Source: Neobacillus sp. DY30 (GTDB lineage: Bacteria; Bacillota; Bacilli; Bacillales; Cytobacillaceae). From it: a stretch of DNA of 64,000 nucleotides. Shown one piece after another: positions 55,209-64,000 of the stretch. Each line of letters opens with the position of its first letter. The first letter of the stretch is position 1. The stretch is from contig NZ_CP126093.1 of assembly GCF_030123065.1 (NCBI RefSeq), positions 3,414,001-3,478,000 on the forward strand, in the 5' to 3' direction. Below the pieces are notes generated by a model. That model made no database searches. It was not told the origin of the DNA and worked only from the letters and a program-made list of their open reading frames with translations. The position numbers and the translations under genes were made by a program.

Positions 55209-57455
55209 TTAGTCATTTGATAAAAGAGGTCCGATTAAATAATCGGATACTTTTTCTGAATCTAATCTTGCTGCGATAAATGGCGGCTGCAGCCCTTTTC
55301 CTCTTCCCAGCTGGAAGCCGAGCCAGAGAACATGGCCGTCAATAACAACAAACGGGAATGGACATCGATCCTCCTGCCATAAGTCGGGCTGTATGTCTTG
55401 CCATGATTTCTCCGATATAACAGTGAGTGTGGCTGAGTGACTGCGATGAAGTAACACATTAGTCCATGACTCAGGTAAAACAATCGTTTCAGGCAAGGAA
55501 ATAACAATTGAAGTACGGGCATTTTCTATGTCCTTGAGGACCTTATCTAATTTTAGTGCATGAATCCACTTTAATTTAGGGTGCTGATTTCTAATCCAAG
55601 TGCCAATATCCTTTGTTCTAACACTTTGCTGATGTTTTTCTTGATATTCAACAAGCTGTCTAATTGTTTTCCGATTATAGACGTGTTTACGGATAAAAGC
55701 GACATTACATACGTGGATAAATTTCCCTTTAGTTCTTGTAATTGCTACATTAATAAGCCGTTCACTATCTTTTCCGGTTAATAGCATTCCCGCTCGTTCC
55801 TGTGGATTGGAATCAACCGTATCAAAGATCATAACATCTCTCTCACTTCCTTGAAAGCGGTGCACGGTAGCAGAAATGATATCTGCAGTTAACCGTTCTT
55901 TTTCATATAAATCCTGAAGCAAGAGATCCATTAAATTTGCTTGTGCCCGGTAGGGTGTTACATATCCAATCGAACGAGCACCGCTTAGATAGGCTTCATG
56001 AATCAATTGAAAAGAAATCAGAACCTGCCATAAATTTGACCTAGAATTAGAACTTTTTTCATTAATACAAAAAGCACCCATATAGCTTGTATCTAAAAGA
56101 ATGGCAGCCCGTTCAGAAAAAGGGGCTTGTTCAACAATCCTTCTTCTGCTGTTTTGTACACTTTCATGGTCACCTACAAGAGAATGATAAATGTATTCAT
56201 TGGTAAATGCAGAGATATCTGGGTGCATCCTTCGTTGTTCTTTCAATAAGAATAAATGCGGATGGAGCTTTCCTTCCTCCACCCACTCTGCCACACCTGC
56301 GCTATGAAAAATATCCTCTTTCAGCCATTCAGTAACGAGAGAGTCTCTAGAGGAAGCGATTGGCGGTAATTGTTTAAAATCTCCGCAGATGATTACTCTT
56401 TTACCAAGTGAAGCAGCGAATGCTGCCTGTGGTACGTACGCCATACTTGCTTCATCAACAATAACAACATCAAATTCCTTCCCATAAATAGCCGGATCAC
56501 TTGCTGCTTTTGCAAGTGTGGACCCAACCACAAGGGCATTCTTCACAAACTCTATTTCTTTTTGACGTATCTTTTCAAGCACTCTTGCAATCTTTTTCTC
56601 AATTTCCAATAGCTGATTCGTATCTCTTTTACTAAAGGAACGTGCTATATCTTGTTTTAGGTTTTTTCTTTCTTCTATTAATACATTTTTATCTTCTACA
56701 AGACCGTGTTCATGTTTCAGCAAAAGCTGACTGGTCGTAAGTGCTACTTCATTTTCCTCTCCCACACCGGTATTTGATCCGTACCGAAGAACATCCCCTT
56801 CTTTAAAACGGTTTTTCTTTTTAATAAAGTCTGAAGTTTCACTGATTAATACATCGACTGCTTGGTTACTATGCGAAAGAATAAGCACCGTTTTTTCTTG
56901 GAAATATTTATTCGCTGCAACCCGTGCAAGGGTGTAAGTTTTTCCTGTTCCTGGCGGTCCCCACACAAAGGTGACGGGATTGTATTTTGAGCGCAGCACT
57001 AGTTCATGGACATTACTTTTAATCTTTTCCACAGGGTGCTTTGCTGGCATTGAAGGGTTCATTAATCGGTTGACTCTTAAACGTTTCTGCTTGCTATTGT
57101 TGACTTCATCTAATCGTTGATTGAGTTGTTCCAATAGTTCCCAAGGATCGTGATAGATATAAGCTTCAGGGATTAAATCACCTAACGATTGCTCAAACTG
57201 AACAATCATTCCCTTTCCCTCAGAAGAAAGGGTCCGGCCTCCTTGTTTAACTCCTCCCCATACAATCGTAACGGAAGAACCTACTGGTATTTTTAATGAA
57301 AAGGCAGTATCAAAATAATAAGTAAAAGTTCGATCGTTAGATAGCAGCCTGCCATTTGTCACTCTATATTTGTTACTGCCATATTTTTTTAAGTATAGTA
57401 TTTCATTTTGAAGTGCCTGGTGCCACTCTTTTAAATAAACTGTCTTGGTCATCAT
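55209..57455 (-). CDS. UPF1-like superfamily 1 helicase
   Basis: A ~748-aa SF1 helicase. Walker A FVWGPPGTGKTYTLARVA (~165-180), DEAS box, QLPPI, later ATVHRFQGSERDVMIFDTVD and NVAITRTKGKF (motif VI region). N-terminal ~120 residues form a small beta domain; residues ~400-420 have EQRRMHPDIS. The last ~150 residues look like a phospholipase-D-type fold without the HKD catalytic motif. Close Met codons at 57461, 57455 and 57452 make the exact start uncertain. Acts on RNA or DNA; the role is unknown. Confidence 0.82.
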   Translation of the reverse strand: MMTKTVYLKEWHQALQNEILYLKKYGSNKYRVTNGRLLSNDRTFTYYFDTAFSLKIPVGSSVTIVWGGVKQGGRTLSSEGKGMIVQFEQSLGDLIPEAYIYHDPWELLEQLNQRLDEVNNSKQKRLRVNRLMNPSMPAKHPVEKIKSNVHELVLRSKYNPVTFVWGPPGTGKTYTLARVAANKYFQEKTVLILSHSNQAVDVLISETSDFIKKKNRFKEGDVLRYGSNTGVGEENEVALTTSQLLLKHEHGLVEDKNVLIEERKNLKQDIARSFSKRDTNQLLEIEKKIARVLEKIRQKEIEFVKNALVVGSTLAKAASDPAIYGKEFDVVIVDEASMAYVPQAAFAASLGKRVIICGDFKQLPPIASSRDSLVTEWLKEDIFHSAGVAEWVEEGKLHPHLFLLKEQRRMHPDISAFTNEYIYHSLVGDHESVQNSRRRIVEQAPFSERAAILLDTSYMGAFCINEKSSNSRSNLWQVLISFQLIHEAYLSGARSIGYVTPYRAQANLMDLLLQDLYEKERLTADIISATVHRFQGSERDVMIFDTVDSNPQERAGMLLTGKDSERLINVAITRTKGKFIHVCNVAFIRKHVYNRKTIRQLVEYQEKHQQSVRTKDIGTWIRNQHPKLKWIHALKLDKVLKDIENARTSIVISLPETIVLPESWTNVLLHRSHSATLTVISEKSWQDIQPDLWQEDRCPFPFVVIDGHVLWLGFQLGRGKGLQPPFIAARLDSEKVSDYLIGPLLSND

Positions 57456-57461
57456 TTTCAT

Positions 57462-57944
57462 CCTTTAACTACTCTAAATGGTCAATTTACTATAGCATGT
57501 TTTATCAAAAAAAATAAATCTAACTCGAAAAAATATAAATCTTTGTACCTAGTAAATTGTTATACACAAGATAGTTTCGACAATAAATTTATTATTTACC
57601 TAGATACCTTCGTTGTAAAGCCAACATTAAATTTACTTTGTTTCTAATTGAGTCATTTTTCCTATTTTACTTCTCGATCTCGCGAGTATTTTGTCATATT
57701 TAAAAAGATTCCCTCGATAAAAAAATTGCTGTTAACGTGTGGCAAAGAAAGGTATTTTCAAACTTAAAATTGAATAGTTATTTAGTACCAGCCGCACATG
57801 GTTGAATACTCAAAACAGCTTAAAACAAGGTCTTTATTTCGAGAACGGTTTGTGACTTTTGACCGGATATCCCTAGGTTCTGTGGATATACATAGGCCAT
57901 TTGCTTGGTAAAACCATTTCTCTAGACTGTTTAAGGAGGTAAAG
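57462..57944. other. 483-bp gap without a gene
   Basis: AT-rich leader between the divergent helicase and the first oxidase gene. I find no ORF with a binding site, no RNA gene and no clear terminator. The distal end holds TAAGGAGGT for the oxidase gene. A TTGACC at 57859-57864 has no -10 box at normal spacing. The long leader may carry regulatory sites that I cannot define. Confidence 0.6.
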
Positions 57945-59351
57945 ATGAAACGAAGAGATTTTGTTAAATATGCGGGAGGCGGTCTTGCTGCATTGGTTGT
58001 AGGGAGTGTGATGCCTGCTTGGATTTCCAATAATTCTCTTTTTGCGGTTAAACAAGTCCAAGAACTCAAATTTACGATAACCGACGCTTTAAAGGACATG
58101 ATCACGCACAACAAAAACACTAAGGCACAATCCTACTTCTGGTTGTTCAAAGAGGCCAATTTTCCTGCAGAAATTCCTGGACCTCATATCTTTACAACGG
58201 AAGGCAGTCTCATTAAAGTATCCATTACAAATGGACTTGATGAACCACATGCTTTTTTCATACCTGGGATGGTGAACAGTGGTCCTATTGCACCTGGAGC
58301 AACAAAAAACGTCCAATTTGTTGCTTCAAAGGCTGGGACCTATTTATATTACGATAATTTAAATGCTCCAGTAAACAGAATTATGGGACTGCACGGTGCT
58401 TTGGTTGTCATGCCAAATCAGGCAGCGGCCGGACATAAATTCACACCTTATGCTGCTCCTACACCAGCAGTGCAACAGTTATTCGATGATTTAGGAACGA
58501 CCTCTCACTTCCCGGGACTATCATGGGAACAGGGTGACGATACAACGCATACACCAAAATTCAGACAATATGTGTGGATACTCCATGCTGTCAGCTCACG
58601 TCTTTTTGCTGAAGTTGGAAATTATCCGCTAGGAAGAGACTATCCAGCAGCACAATTTATCAGTGCGTACCAAAGAGATCGGTACAGGTCAGATGGTTTG
58701 AATCGCAAACCAGACTTTTTTACGATAAATGGGCAATCAGGGTGGTTTGCAGCCCACAACCCTTATATCACACCGAGTCATCGAGTTGGCGAACCTGCGG
58801 TGATTCGAATATTAAATGCAGGCCTATCTCTTCATTCCCTGCACATTCATGCAAATCATGTTTATGTAACAGGAGTGAATGGTGTTGTGCAGCAAAATCC
58901 CCTTTGGGTAGATACCTATACAGTCAAGCCGTTGGATATAATCGAATGGGTTGTTCCTTTTACAAGGCCGCCTGATGTTCCCAATGAGCGTGGGATTGGT
59001 CTAGCAGATAAACCGCTCATTTCCATCGCAAATCCAGCCATTGAAGGATCTGTTCCTCACCCTGTCTGGCCGCCGACAGAGGAGTTGAACACCCACTTTC
59101 CGAAGAAAGGAACAAAGTCTGGGAATGTTGATATCTCTGTTCAATTATCGCCAATTTGTTATCCTATGCACGACCACTCGGAAACCAGTCAATCTGCTCA
59201 AGGTGGGAATTATGGTATGGGCATGATGAGTGGATTAGATTTTATTGGGGATCGAAACACTCCAGGCGGAGTCACAACCTTTCCTGATGCTGTAATGAGT
59301 CATGGTCCTTATGAGACTGGTCCAGCAGCAGGGCATGAGAAAGCACATTAA
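57945..59351 (+). CDS. multicopper-oxidase-like protein A (Tat-exported, C-terminal copper motifs only)
   Basis: A 468-aa cupredoxin protein. It opens KRRDFVKYAGGG plus a hydrophobic stretch, a Tat-type signal. In the first cupredoxin domain (~75-157) the usual HWHG and HSH ligands are lost (PHAFFIPG, YLYYDNL). The C-terminal domain keeps HSLHIHANH (His297, 300, 302) and MHDHSE (His409, 411), the C-terminal half of a trinuclear cluster. The HCHxxxH motif is changed to HDHxxxS, so it has no type-1 copper. Start ATG 57945 after AAGGAGGT. Gene B follows after 52 bp. The two probably work together. Confidence 0.8.
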   Translation: MKRRDFVKYAGGGLAALVVGSVMPAWISNNSLFAVKQVQELKFTITDALKDMITHNKNTKAQSYFWLFKEANFPAEIPGPHIFTTEGSLIKVSITNGLDEPHAFFIPGMVNSGPIAPGATKNVQFVASKAGTYLYYDNLNAPVNRIMGLHGALVVMPNQAAAGHKFTPYAAPTPAVQQLFDDLGTTSHFPGLSWEQGDDTTHTPKFRQYVWILHAVSSRLFAEVGNYPLGRDYPAAQFISAYQRDRYRSDGLNRKPDFFTINGQSGWFAAHNPYITPSHRVGEPAVIRILNAGLSLHSLHIHANHVYVTGVNGVVQQNPLWVDTYTVKPLDIIEWVVPFTRPPDVPNERGIGLADKPLISIANPAIEGSVPHPVWPPTEELNTHFPKKGTKSGNVDISVQLSPICYPMHDHSETSQSAQGGNYGMGMMSGLDFIGDRNTPGGVTTFPDAVMSHGPYETGPAAGHEKAH

Positions 59352-59403
59352 CAATTGCTTGCAACCATTTAAAAATAAACGGAATAAATAAAGGAGCAAT
59401 GCT

Positions 59404-60717
59404 ATGTCTTTTACAAATCCCCAACATCAGATTGCACGCAGGTCAGTGGTTGGTCATGAGGGTGAATGGGTGAAATCGTTCGATCCACCACAAGAGAGTC
59501 CGCCGACTCCTGAGCTTTTGATTCCAACGAATCCTGTACCTAAGTTTGTTGCTGAAACCATCCCTGGTGCAACTATGCAAATTCCAAATAATCAAAGAGT
59601 CCACCTAATGCACGGCAGAGATCTAACGATGTGGGACGGAAGAAAATTAAGATTCTTCCTAATTAGTAACCCTGATGTACCAGAGACATCGGAAGGAACC
59701 TTTCCTGGTCCGACGATCCGGGTACCGCGCGGTGTCGTTTTTCATAGTTATGTTGAAGCACATGGTCAACCTGCTCATACCATTCATTGGCATGGAATCG
59801 AGCCTACTGCTATGAACGATGGGGTTGGACACACATCCATGGAATTGGGAGAATACACATATCAGTGGCAGCCAAATCATATCGGCAGTTATTTTTATCA
59901 TTGCCATCGAAGTACGATTCAGCATTTCGACTTTGGCTTATATGGGTTTCTGATTGTGGAACCACCTAACGCCTATGACGCTAGTGATGGAAAAAATGTC
60001 GGCGGCTATCCACGTCGTACAGCTGCTAACCTAGCGAAATATCCAAATTTCCCTGGTTTTGTTGGAAGCAGCCTAGAGAGTGGAAATCCACACGCCATGA
60101 CCGTGCCTTATGATGTGGAAGCTCTTTGGGTAATTGATGACATCGATTCTGTTTGGCGTGAGCAGGCTGATCATGCGCATCAGACTTTCCCAAAGATGGG
60201 GGATGAACCAGGTGTCAATGATGATTTTCATAAAAATGACAGAGGTAGCTATGATTTCTTTGCCTTTCATGATTACAATCCTGATTACTTTGTCGTCACG
60301 GGAGTTAATTTTCCAGGACGCATAGGCAGTACAGTATCAATCCGACCTGGATTAACGGTTCCAGCTGGGCTAAATAGCGGTGTTGCTGGAATGCAGATTT
60401 CTATCAACGCTAAAAGAAATCAGACGGTCCTAGTCCGATTACTATGCGCTGCCTATACAAAAATAAAGATTACCTTTCCGGTTGATGTAGTGGTTATCGC
60501 TGTAGATGGCAGGGCACTCGGTGTTCCTCCATTTGGCCGTTACAATCAACCCTATACGATTCCAGGCGGAGAGCCTATTGAAATGTCGACTGCCCAGAGG
60601 ATGGATGTGCTATTTAGGTCTAGCAGATCTTTAAGTTCTTTTGGTCAGATCGAATATAGACATCATTTGAGCGATGCATTCCTCATAAACGGTAGAATAC
60701 CTATTGTGATAAAATAA
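59404..60717 (+). CDS. multicopper-oxidase-like protein B (N-terminal copper motifs only)
   Basis: A 437-aa cupredoxin protein without a signal peptide. The N-terminal domain (~75-188) has HTIHWHG (His125, 128, 130) and YHCHRSTIQHF (His166, Cys167, His168, His174). These are half of a trinuclear cluster plus a plausible type-1 site (His125, Cys167, His174). A second cupredoxin-like region (~260-435) has no copper motifs, and the HPxHxH and HCHxxxHxxxGM motifs of canonical oxidases are absent. It complements protein A. RBS AAAGGAG, 7 nt before ATG 59404. Confidence 0.8.
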   Translation: MSFTNPQHQIARRSVVGHEGEWVKSFDPPQESPPTPELLIPTNPVPKFVAETIPGATMQIPNNQRVHLMHGRDLTMWDGRKLRFFLISNPDVPETSEGTFPGPTIRVPRGVVFHSYVEAHGQPAHTIHWHGIEPTAMNDGVGHTSMELGEYTYQWQPNHIGSYFYHCHRSTIQHFDFGLYGFLIVEPPNAYDASDGKNVGGYPRRTAANLAKYPNFPGFVGSSLESGNPHAMTVPYDVEALWVIDDIDSVWREQADHAHQTFPKMGDEPGVNDDFHKNDRGSYDFFAFHDYNPDYFVVTGVNFPGRIGSTVSIRPGLTVPAGLNSGVAGMQISINAKRNQTVLVRLLCAAYTKIKITFPVDVVVIAVDGRALGVPPFGRYNQPYTIPGGEPIEMSTAQRMDVLFRSSRSLSSFGQIEYRHHLSDAFLINGRIPIVIK

Positions 60718-60726
60718 AGAAATAGC

Positions 60727-60765
60727 GAAAAGTCCTAAGTACATCAGACTTAGGACTTCTTTAAT
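60727..60765. terminator. bidirectional terminator
   Basis: Perfect 11-bp stem AAGTCCTAAGT / ACTTAGGACTT, 7-nt loop, T-rich on both outer sides; between convergent genes. Confidence 0.8.
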
Positions 60766-60766
60766 T

Positions 60767-62122
60767 TTAATTGATTTTTTTTATGCTATCACTAACAGTC
60801 TTAATAATGAAATTGATTTCTTCCTTCTTTATGTTTAATGGCGGAGATAGGGTTAACACATTATTGTAACCCGCTACAGTTGCTCCGTTTTTACCAATTA
60901 ATAATCCTTCCTGCTTACAGGCTGCAATCACTTGATTAACCAGCGTTACCTCTAAAGGTTCCTTTGTCTTCTTATCCTTCACTAATTCAATTCCAACCAG
61001 CAATCCTTTCCCGCGAACATCGCCAACATATGGATGGTCCTTAAGAAGTCCTGTTAATTCGCTGACAATATGTTTACCAAGGTCACGCGAGCGATCAAAT
61101 AGGTTTTCTTTTTCCATAATTTCTAGGTTTTTCAGCGCCAAGGCACAAGCAGCTGGATTACCGCCAAAGGTGTTAACGTGACGGAAGTAATCATACTCCT
61201 CTGTTCCTTTAAATGCTTCATAAATTTCTTTCCGGACAGCTGTAGCTGAAAGCGGCAGGTACCCACTCGTAATTCCTTTAGCCATTGTGATAATGTCGGG
61301 CTTAACATCGTAATTCATAAAGCCAAAAGCTTTTCCAGTTCTGCCAAATCCACAGATTACTTCATCGACGATTAACAGAGCACCATGTTTTTCACAAACC
61401 TCTTTGGCCGCCTTCATGTATCCCTCAGGCGGAACTAAGATTCCACCGCCCGTAATGATTGGCTCCATAATCATCGCAGCGATCGTTTCGCTTAGCTCCC
61501 ACGTCATGGTCCGGTCAATTTCTTTTACCGATGAAAGTTCTTTTGAATCCGATACATTGACGTCATCCCGATAGGAATCTGGCGGAGAAACATGTATGAA
61601 TCCAGGGGCTAGCGGCTCATATTTATATTTTCTTTGCGCTTGGCCGGTTGCTGCTAGTGCTCCAATTGAATTTCCATGATAACCGCGGTAACGGGAAAGT
61701 ATTTTATATCGATTATATTCCCCTCTTTGTTGATGATATTGACGGACAATTTTAAAAGCCGTTTCATTTGCCTCTGACCCGCTGTTCGAGAAAAATATCA
61801 CGTATTCATCGCCAAGCATTTCATTTAATTTTTTAGCCAGTTTGATAGCCGGAACATGGCTTTGAGTAAGTGGAAAATACGCCATTTCTTTTAGCTGTTC
61901 ATAAGCGGCGTCGGCAAGTTCTGTTCTTCCATAACCTACATTCACGCACCATAATCCGGCCATTGCATCTAAGTAGCGCTTTCCATCGGTATCGGTTACC
62001 CAAGAACCTTCTGCCTTTGCAGCCACGATGGTGGACTGTGGATGATAGGGCTTCATCGAGTGCCATAAATATTTATCATCTTGTGCTAGTAATTCTTCAT
62101 GTGGACGACCTGTTTGAACCAT
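60767..62122 (-). CDS. class-III omega-aminotransferase
   Basis: A 451-aa PLP aminotransferase. GLWCVNVGYGR near the start, NSGSEANETAFK, VDEVICGFGRTG, PLP-Lys in MAKGITSGYLPLS, and HVNTFGGNPAAC. It resembles beta-alanine/pyruvate or gamma-amino transaminases (YhxA-like). ATG 62122, directly after GGAGGGAGGG, is used instead of an upstream frame. The next gene upstream is a CoA-acylating malonate/methylmalonate-semialdehyde dehydrogenase; together they would turn beta-alanine into acetyl-CoA, or handle a related amino acid. Confidence 0.86.
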   Translation of the reverse strand: MVQTGRPHEELLAQDDKYLWHSMKPYHPQSTIVAAKAEGSWVTDTDGKRYLDAMAGLWCVNVGYGRTELADAAYEQLKEMAYFPLTQSHVPAIKLAKKLNEMLGDEYVIFFSNSGSEANETAFKIVRQYHQQRGEYNRYKILSRYRGYHGNSIGALAATGQAQRKYKYEPLAPGFIHVSPPDSYRDDVNVSDSKELSSVKEIDRTMTWELSETIAAMIMEPIITGGGILVPPEGYMKAAKEVCEKHGALLIVDEVICGFGRTGKAFGFMNYDVKPDIITMAKGITSGYLPLSATAVRKEIYEAFKGTEEYDYFRHVNTFGGNPAACALALKNLEIMEKENLFDRSRDLGKHIVSELTGLLKDHPYVGDVRGKGLLVGIELVKDKKTKEPLEVTLVNQVIAACKQEGLLIGKNGATVAGYNNVLTLSPPLNIKKEEINFIIKTVSDSIKKIN

Positions 62123-62138
62123 GTCCCTCCCTCCTTTA

Positions 62139-63605
62139 CTATGCTTCAAAACGGGATGTAATCATTTTTTTACGAGTATAGAAGTTTAAGCCGTCTTTGC
62201 CATTAACATGGAGATCACCATAAAAGGAATCCTTCCAGCCTGAAAATGGGAAGAACGCCATTGTTGCCGGTACACCCACGTTAATACCGAGCATACCGGC
62301 ATCTGCTTCTTCACGGAATTGCCGGATTGCTTTTGCATTATTCGTATATATCGTAGCTCCATTTCCATATCTTGATTTCCGAATATACTCCAATCCCTCA
62401 TCTAAATCGCTGGCCCGGAGCAGACTTAAAACCGGGGCAAAAATTTCTTCCTTAGCTATCGTCATTTCAGGTGTAACATGATCGAAAATGGTAGCCCCTA
62501 AGAAGTTTCCTTCACAATGTTCACTTATCTCTTTACGTCCATCACGAATTAAGTCCGCACCTTCTTCAATCCCTTTCTCAATGTAGCCAAGAACTTTGTC
62601 ACGATGTTCTTTTCTAATCACAGGAGTTAATAATACCTCGTCATCCATTCCATTCCCGATGACCAACTCATCTGCTTTTTTCGAAAGAGCCTTAACGAAC
62701 GAATCATTGTCACCGACAACGACAACCGCGCTGCATGCCATACAGCGCTGTCCTGCACTTCCAAATGTAGAAGAGATAATATGCTGTACTGCCTTATCCA
62801 TATCGGCATCCGGCATAACAATATGATGATTTTTCGCTCCGGAAAGGGCTTGAACTCTTTTTCCTTTAGCTGCTGCTCGTTCGTAAACATACTTTGCCAC
62901 AGGCTGAGAACCAACAAAGGAGATGGCAGCGATATCTTCGTGATCTAGTAATCCATTTACAACATCGTGTGCACCATGGACGACATTTAATACTCCAGGA
63001 GGCGCACCCGCTTCAGAAAACAATTCTGCTAGTCTATTAGCCAATATCGGTGTCCGCTCAGATGGCTTTAACACAAAAGTATTTCCGCATGCAACGGCTA
63101 GAGGGAACATCCAAAGCGGCACCATCATTGGGAAGTTAAATGGAGTGATTCCCCCAACCACTCCTAATGGGTAGCGGAACATCTCCGAATCAATTTCTTC
63201 CGCAATTCCAGATAATGTTTCACCCATCATCAAGGTAGGTGCTCCAGAGGCAAATTCTACACACTCAATGCCACGCTGAACCTCCCCGTATGCTTCTTTA
63301 AATGCTTTACCATTCTCCTGGACAATCAGTCTAGCTAACTCTTCATGGTTATCACTTAATAGACTATGATATTTAAAGAGGATTCTTGCCCGTTTTGGTA
63401 CCGGAACCTTTTTCCACTTGTTAAACGCTTCCTTCGCTGCTGAAACAGCCTCATATACATCCTCTTTCGTCGAAACAGGAACTTTTGTGAGTAATTCATT
63501 TGTTGCAGGATTGGGGACATCGAGTGTCTGGCAGCTGTTTGAACTCACCCAAACTCCATTAATAAGATTTTGTAGAACCGTAGTATCCTTTTTTGTCACG
63601 CTCAT
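62139..63605 (-). CDS. mmsA: CoA-acylating methylmalonate-semialdehyde dehydrogenase
   Basis: A 488-aa aldehyde dehydrogenase of the MmsA/IolA group. [30 protein letters not shown] and the catalytic Cys in GQRCMACS, typical of the CoA-acylating type. Products: propionyl- or acetyl-CoA. 16 bp before the aminotransferase, same strand, so an operon. ATG 63605 follows GGGAGGAG. The inositol, valine and beta-alanine roles cannot be told apart by sequence; the partner gene favours beta-alanine. Confidence 0.88.
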   Translation of the reverse strand: MSVTKKDTTVLQNLINGVWVSSNSCQTLDVPNPATNELLTKVPVSTKEDVYEAVSAAKEAFNKWKKVPVPKRARILFKYHSLLSDNHEELARLIVQENGKAFKEAYGEVQRGIECVEFASGAPTLMMGETLSGIAEEIDSEMFRYPLGVVGGITPFNFPMMVPLWMFPLAVACGNTFVLKPSERTPILANRLAELFSEAGAPPGVLNVVHGAHDVVNGLLDHEDIAAISFVGSQPVAKYVYERAAAKGKRVQALSGAKNHHIVMPDADMDKAVQHIISSTFGSAGQRCMACSAVVVVGDNDSFVKALSKKADELVIGNGMDDEVLLTPVIRKEHRDKVLGYIEKGIEEGADLIRDGRKEISEHCEGNFLGATIFDHVTPEMTIAKEEIFAPVLSLLRASDLDEGLEYIRKSRYGNGATIYTNNAKAIRQFREEADAGMLGINVGVPATMAFFPFSGWKDSFYGDLHVNGKDGLNFYTRKKMITSRFEA

Positions 63606-63686
63606 TAACTCTCCTCCCTAATGGTAGTGCTTAAACAAAAAATTCTAAAAGAGGATAGGTGAAGCACCATCCCCTTTCTTCGCAAC

Positions 63687-63905
63687 TTACTTAATGCCTA
63701 GATTCTGTTTGATAAGTAAACTAGAAAAATACTTTCTTGCATTGGCAGTACCAATGAGCAATATTTCTTTTTCCTTGCTCGTTGGATGATAAAACTCAAC
63801 TGAAGCCCCATCTAAATGTTCATGGACAGCATTAATTCGAAAACCCTTCTGAATGAAAAAATCAAGCTTATCTCGTTCATTAAGATATCGTTGATAATCT
63901 GACAT
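63687..63905 (-). CDS. small protein of unknown function (72 aa)
   Basis: A 72-aa soluble, charged protein (YQRYLNERDKLDFFIQKGFR at the start) with GGTAGGAGG before ATG 63905. No family recognised. It lies upstream of mmsA on the same strand, 81 bp away, and may lead the operon. Confidence 0.6.
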   Translation of the reverse strand: MSDYQRYLNERDKLDFFIQKGFRINAVHEHLDGASVEFYHPTSKEKEILLIGTANARKYFSSLLIKQNLGIK

Positions 63906-63934
63906 CGTATCCTCCTACCATTTAGATATTCTCA

Positions 63935-64000
63935 TTAGTCCAATTTTAGACTTGCTGGTGTTTCCTCTATAACCGGCTCGAATGCTTCTACAATTACCCA
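63935..64000 (-). CDS. C-terminal end of an unidentified gene (partial)
   Basis: On the minus strand the last 21 codons before a TAA (stop at 63935-63937) read into the right edge and end ETPASLKLD. The frame is open to the edge, and the spacing to the next gene fits a real gene end. Too short to identify. Confidence 0.45.
   Translation of the reverse strand, partial: WVIVEAFEPVIEETPASLKLD

Noticed and set aside
50071..57455. Two helicases as a phage-defence island
   Set aside because: They are separated by housekeeping proBA with its T-box, and no nuclease, methylase or other defence partners adjoin them.

Overview
The window reads as a chromosomal segment of a low-GC, endospore-forming Bacillaceae, Neobacillus/Bacillus-like. 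The evidence is a CoA-binding protein gene followed by parE-parC in the Bacillus subtilis order, a GerA-type spore germination receptor operon, a proline T-box leader in front of proBA, RocR/sigma-54 control of arginine/ornithine catabolism, and strong AGGAGG-type ribosome binding sites. I see no insertion sequence, prophage, CRISPR array or rRNA. The genus is an inference from gene content.

Layout. 1-7.2 kb: end of a GH18 hydrolase, an orphan histidine-kinase ATPase domain, yneT, parE-parC (topoisomerase IV), a secreted protein. 7.4-9.1 kb: a XerS-like tyrosine recombinase with a dif-like inverted repeat just upstream of its start, a small ORF, and a tRNA-like RNA with an abnormal anticodon arm. 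9.1-16.6 kb: flavin oxidoreductase, small conserved proteins, the A-B-C germinant receptor operon, DUF2935 and carboxymuconolactone-decarboxylase-like proteins. 16.6-24.3 kb: NrnB-like phosphoesterase, a patatin with a glycine-rich repeat protein, phenylalanine hydroxylase plus pterin dehydratase, a membrane metallophosphoesterase, a membrane-anchored GH18 protein. 24.3-28 kb: trhO, then a hydrolase/DoxX/extradiol dioxygenase operon divergent from an XRE-cupin regulator that apparently starts at CTG. 28-33.8 kb: thiolase/SDR/CoA-transferase operon divergent from a TetR regulator, and an aldehyde dehydrogenase.

33.8-44.4 kb is a sigma-54 block. A brnQ-amidohydrolase unit and a rocA-rocD-rocG operon each have a clear -24/-12 promoter, and each lies next to its own PAS-AAA+-Fis activator. 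Between rocA and its divergent activator are two 15-bp palindromes inside a perfect 18-bp inverted repeat, very probably the activator's upstream sites. 44.4-49.98 kb: small secreted and DUF1292 proteins, a DJ-1/PfpI protein, feoA with feoB split in two coupled genes, and a DUF3307/SatD-like pair. 50-57.5 kb: a Cas4-type nuclease fused to an XPD/DinG helicase, proBA with its T-box, and a UPF1-like helicase.

57.9-60.7 kb holds what I consider the most interesting protein system: two adjacent multicopper-oxidase-like genes whose copper-ligand motifs are complementary. The first has a Tat signal and only the C-terminal half of the trinuclear-cluster ligands. The second has no signal peptide and only the N-terminal half plus a type-1 site. 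Together they suggest a split, heteromeric oxidase exported as a Tat complex. 60.8-64 kb: an omega-aminotransferase and methylmalonate-semialdehyde dehydrogenase, probably for beta-alanine or a related amine, and two small end features.
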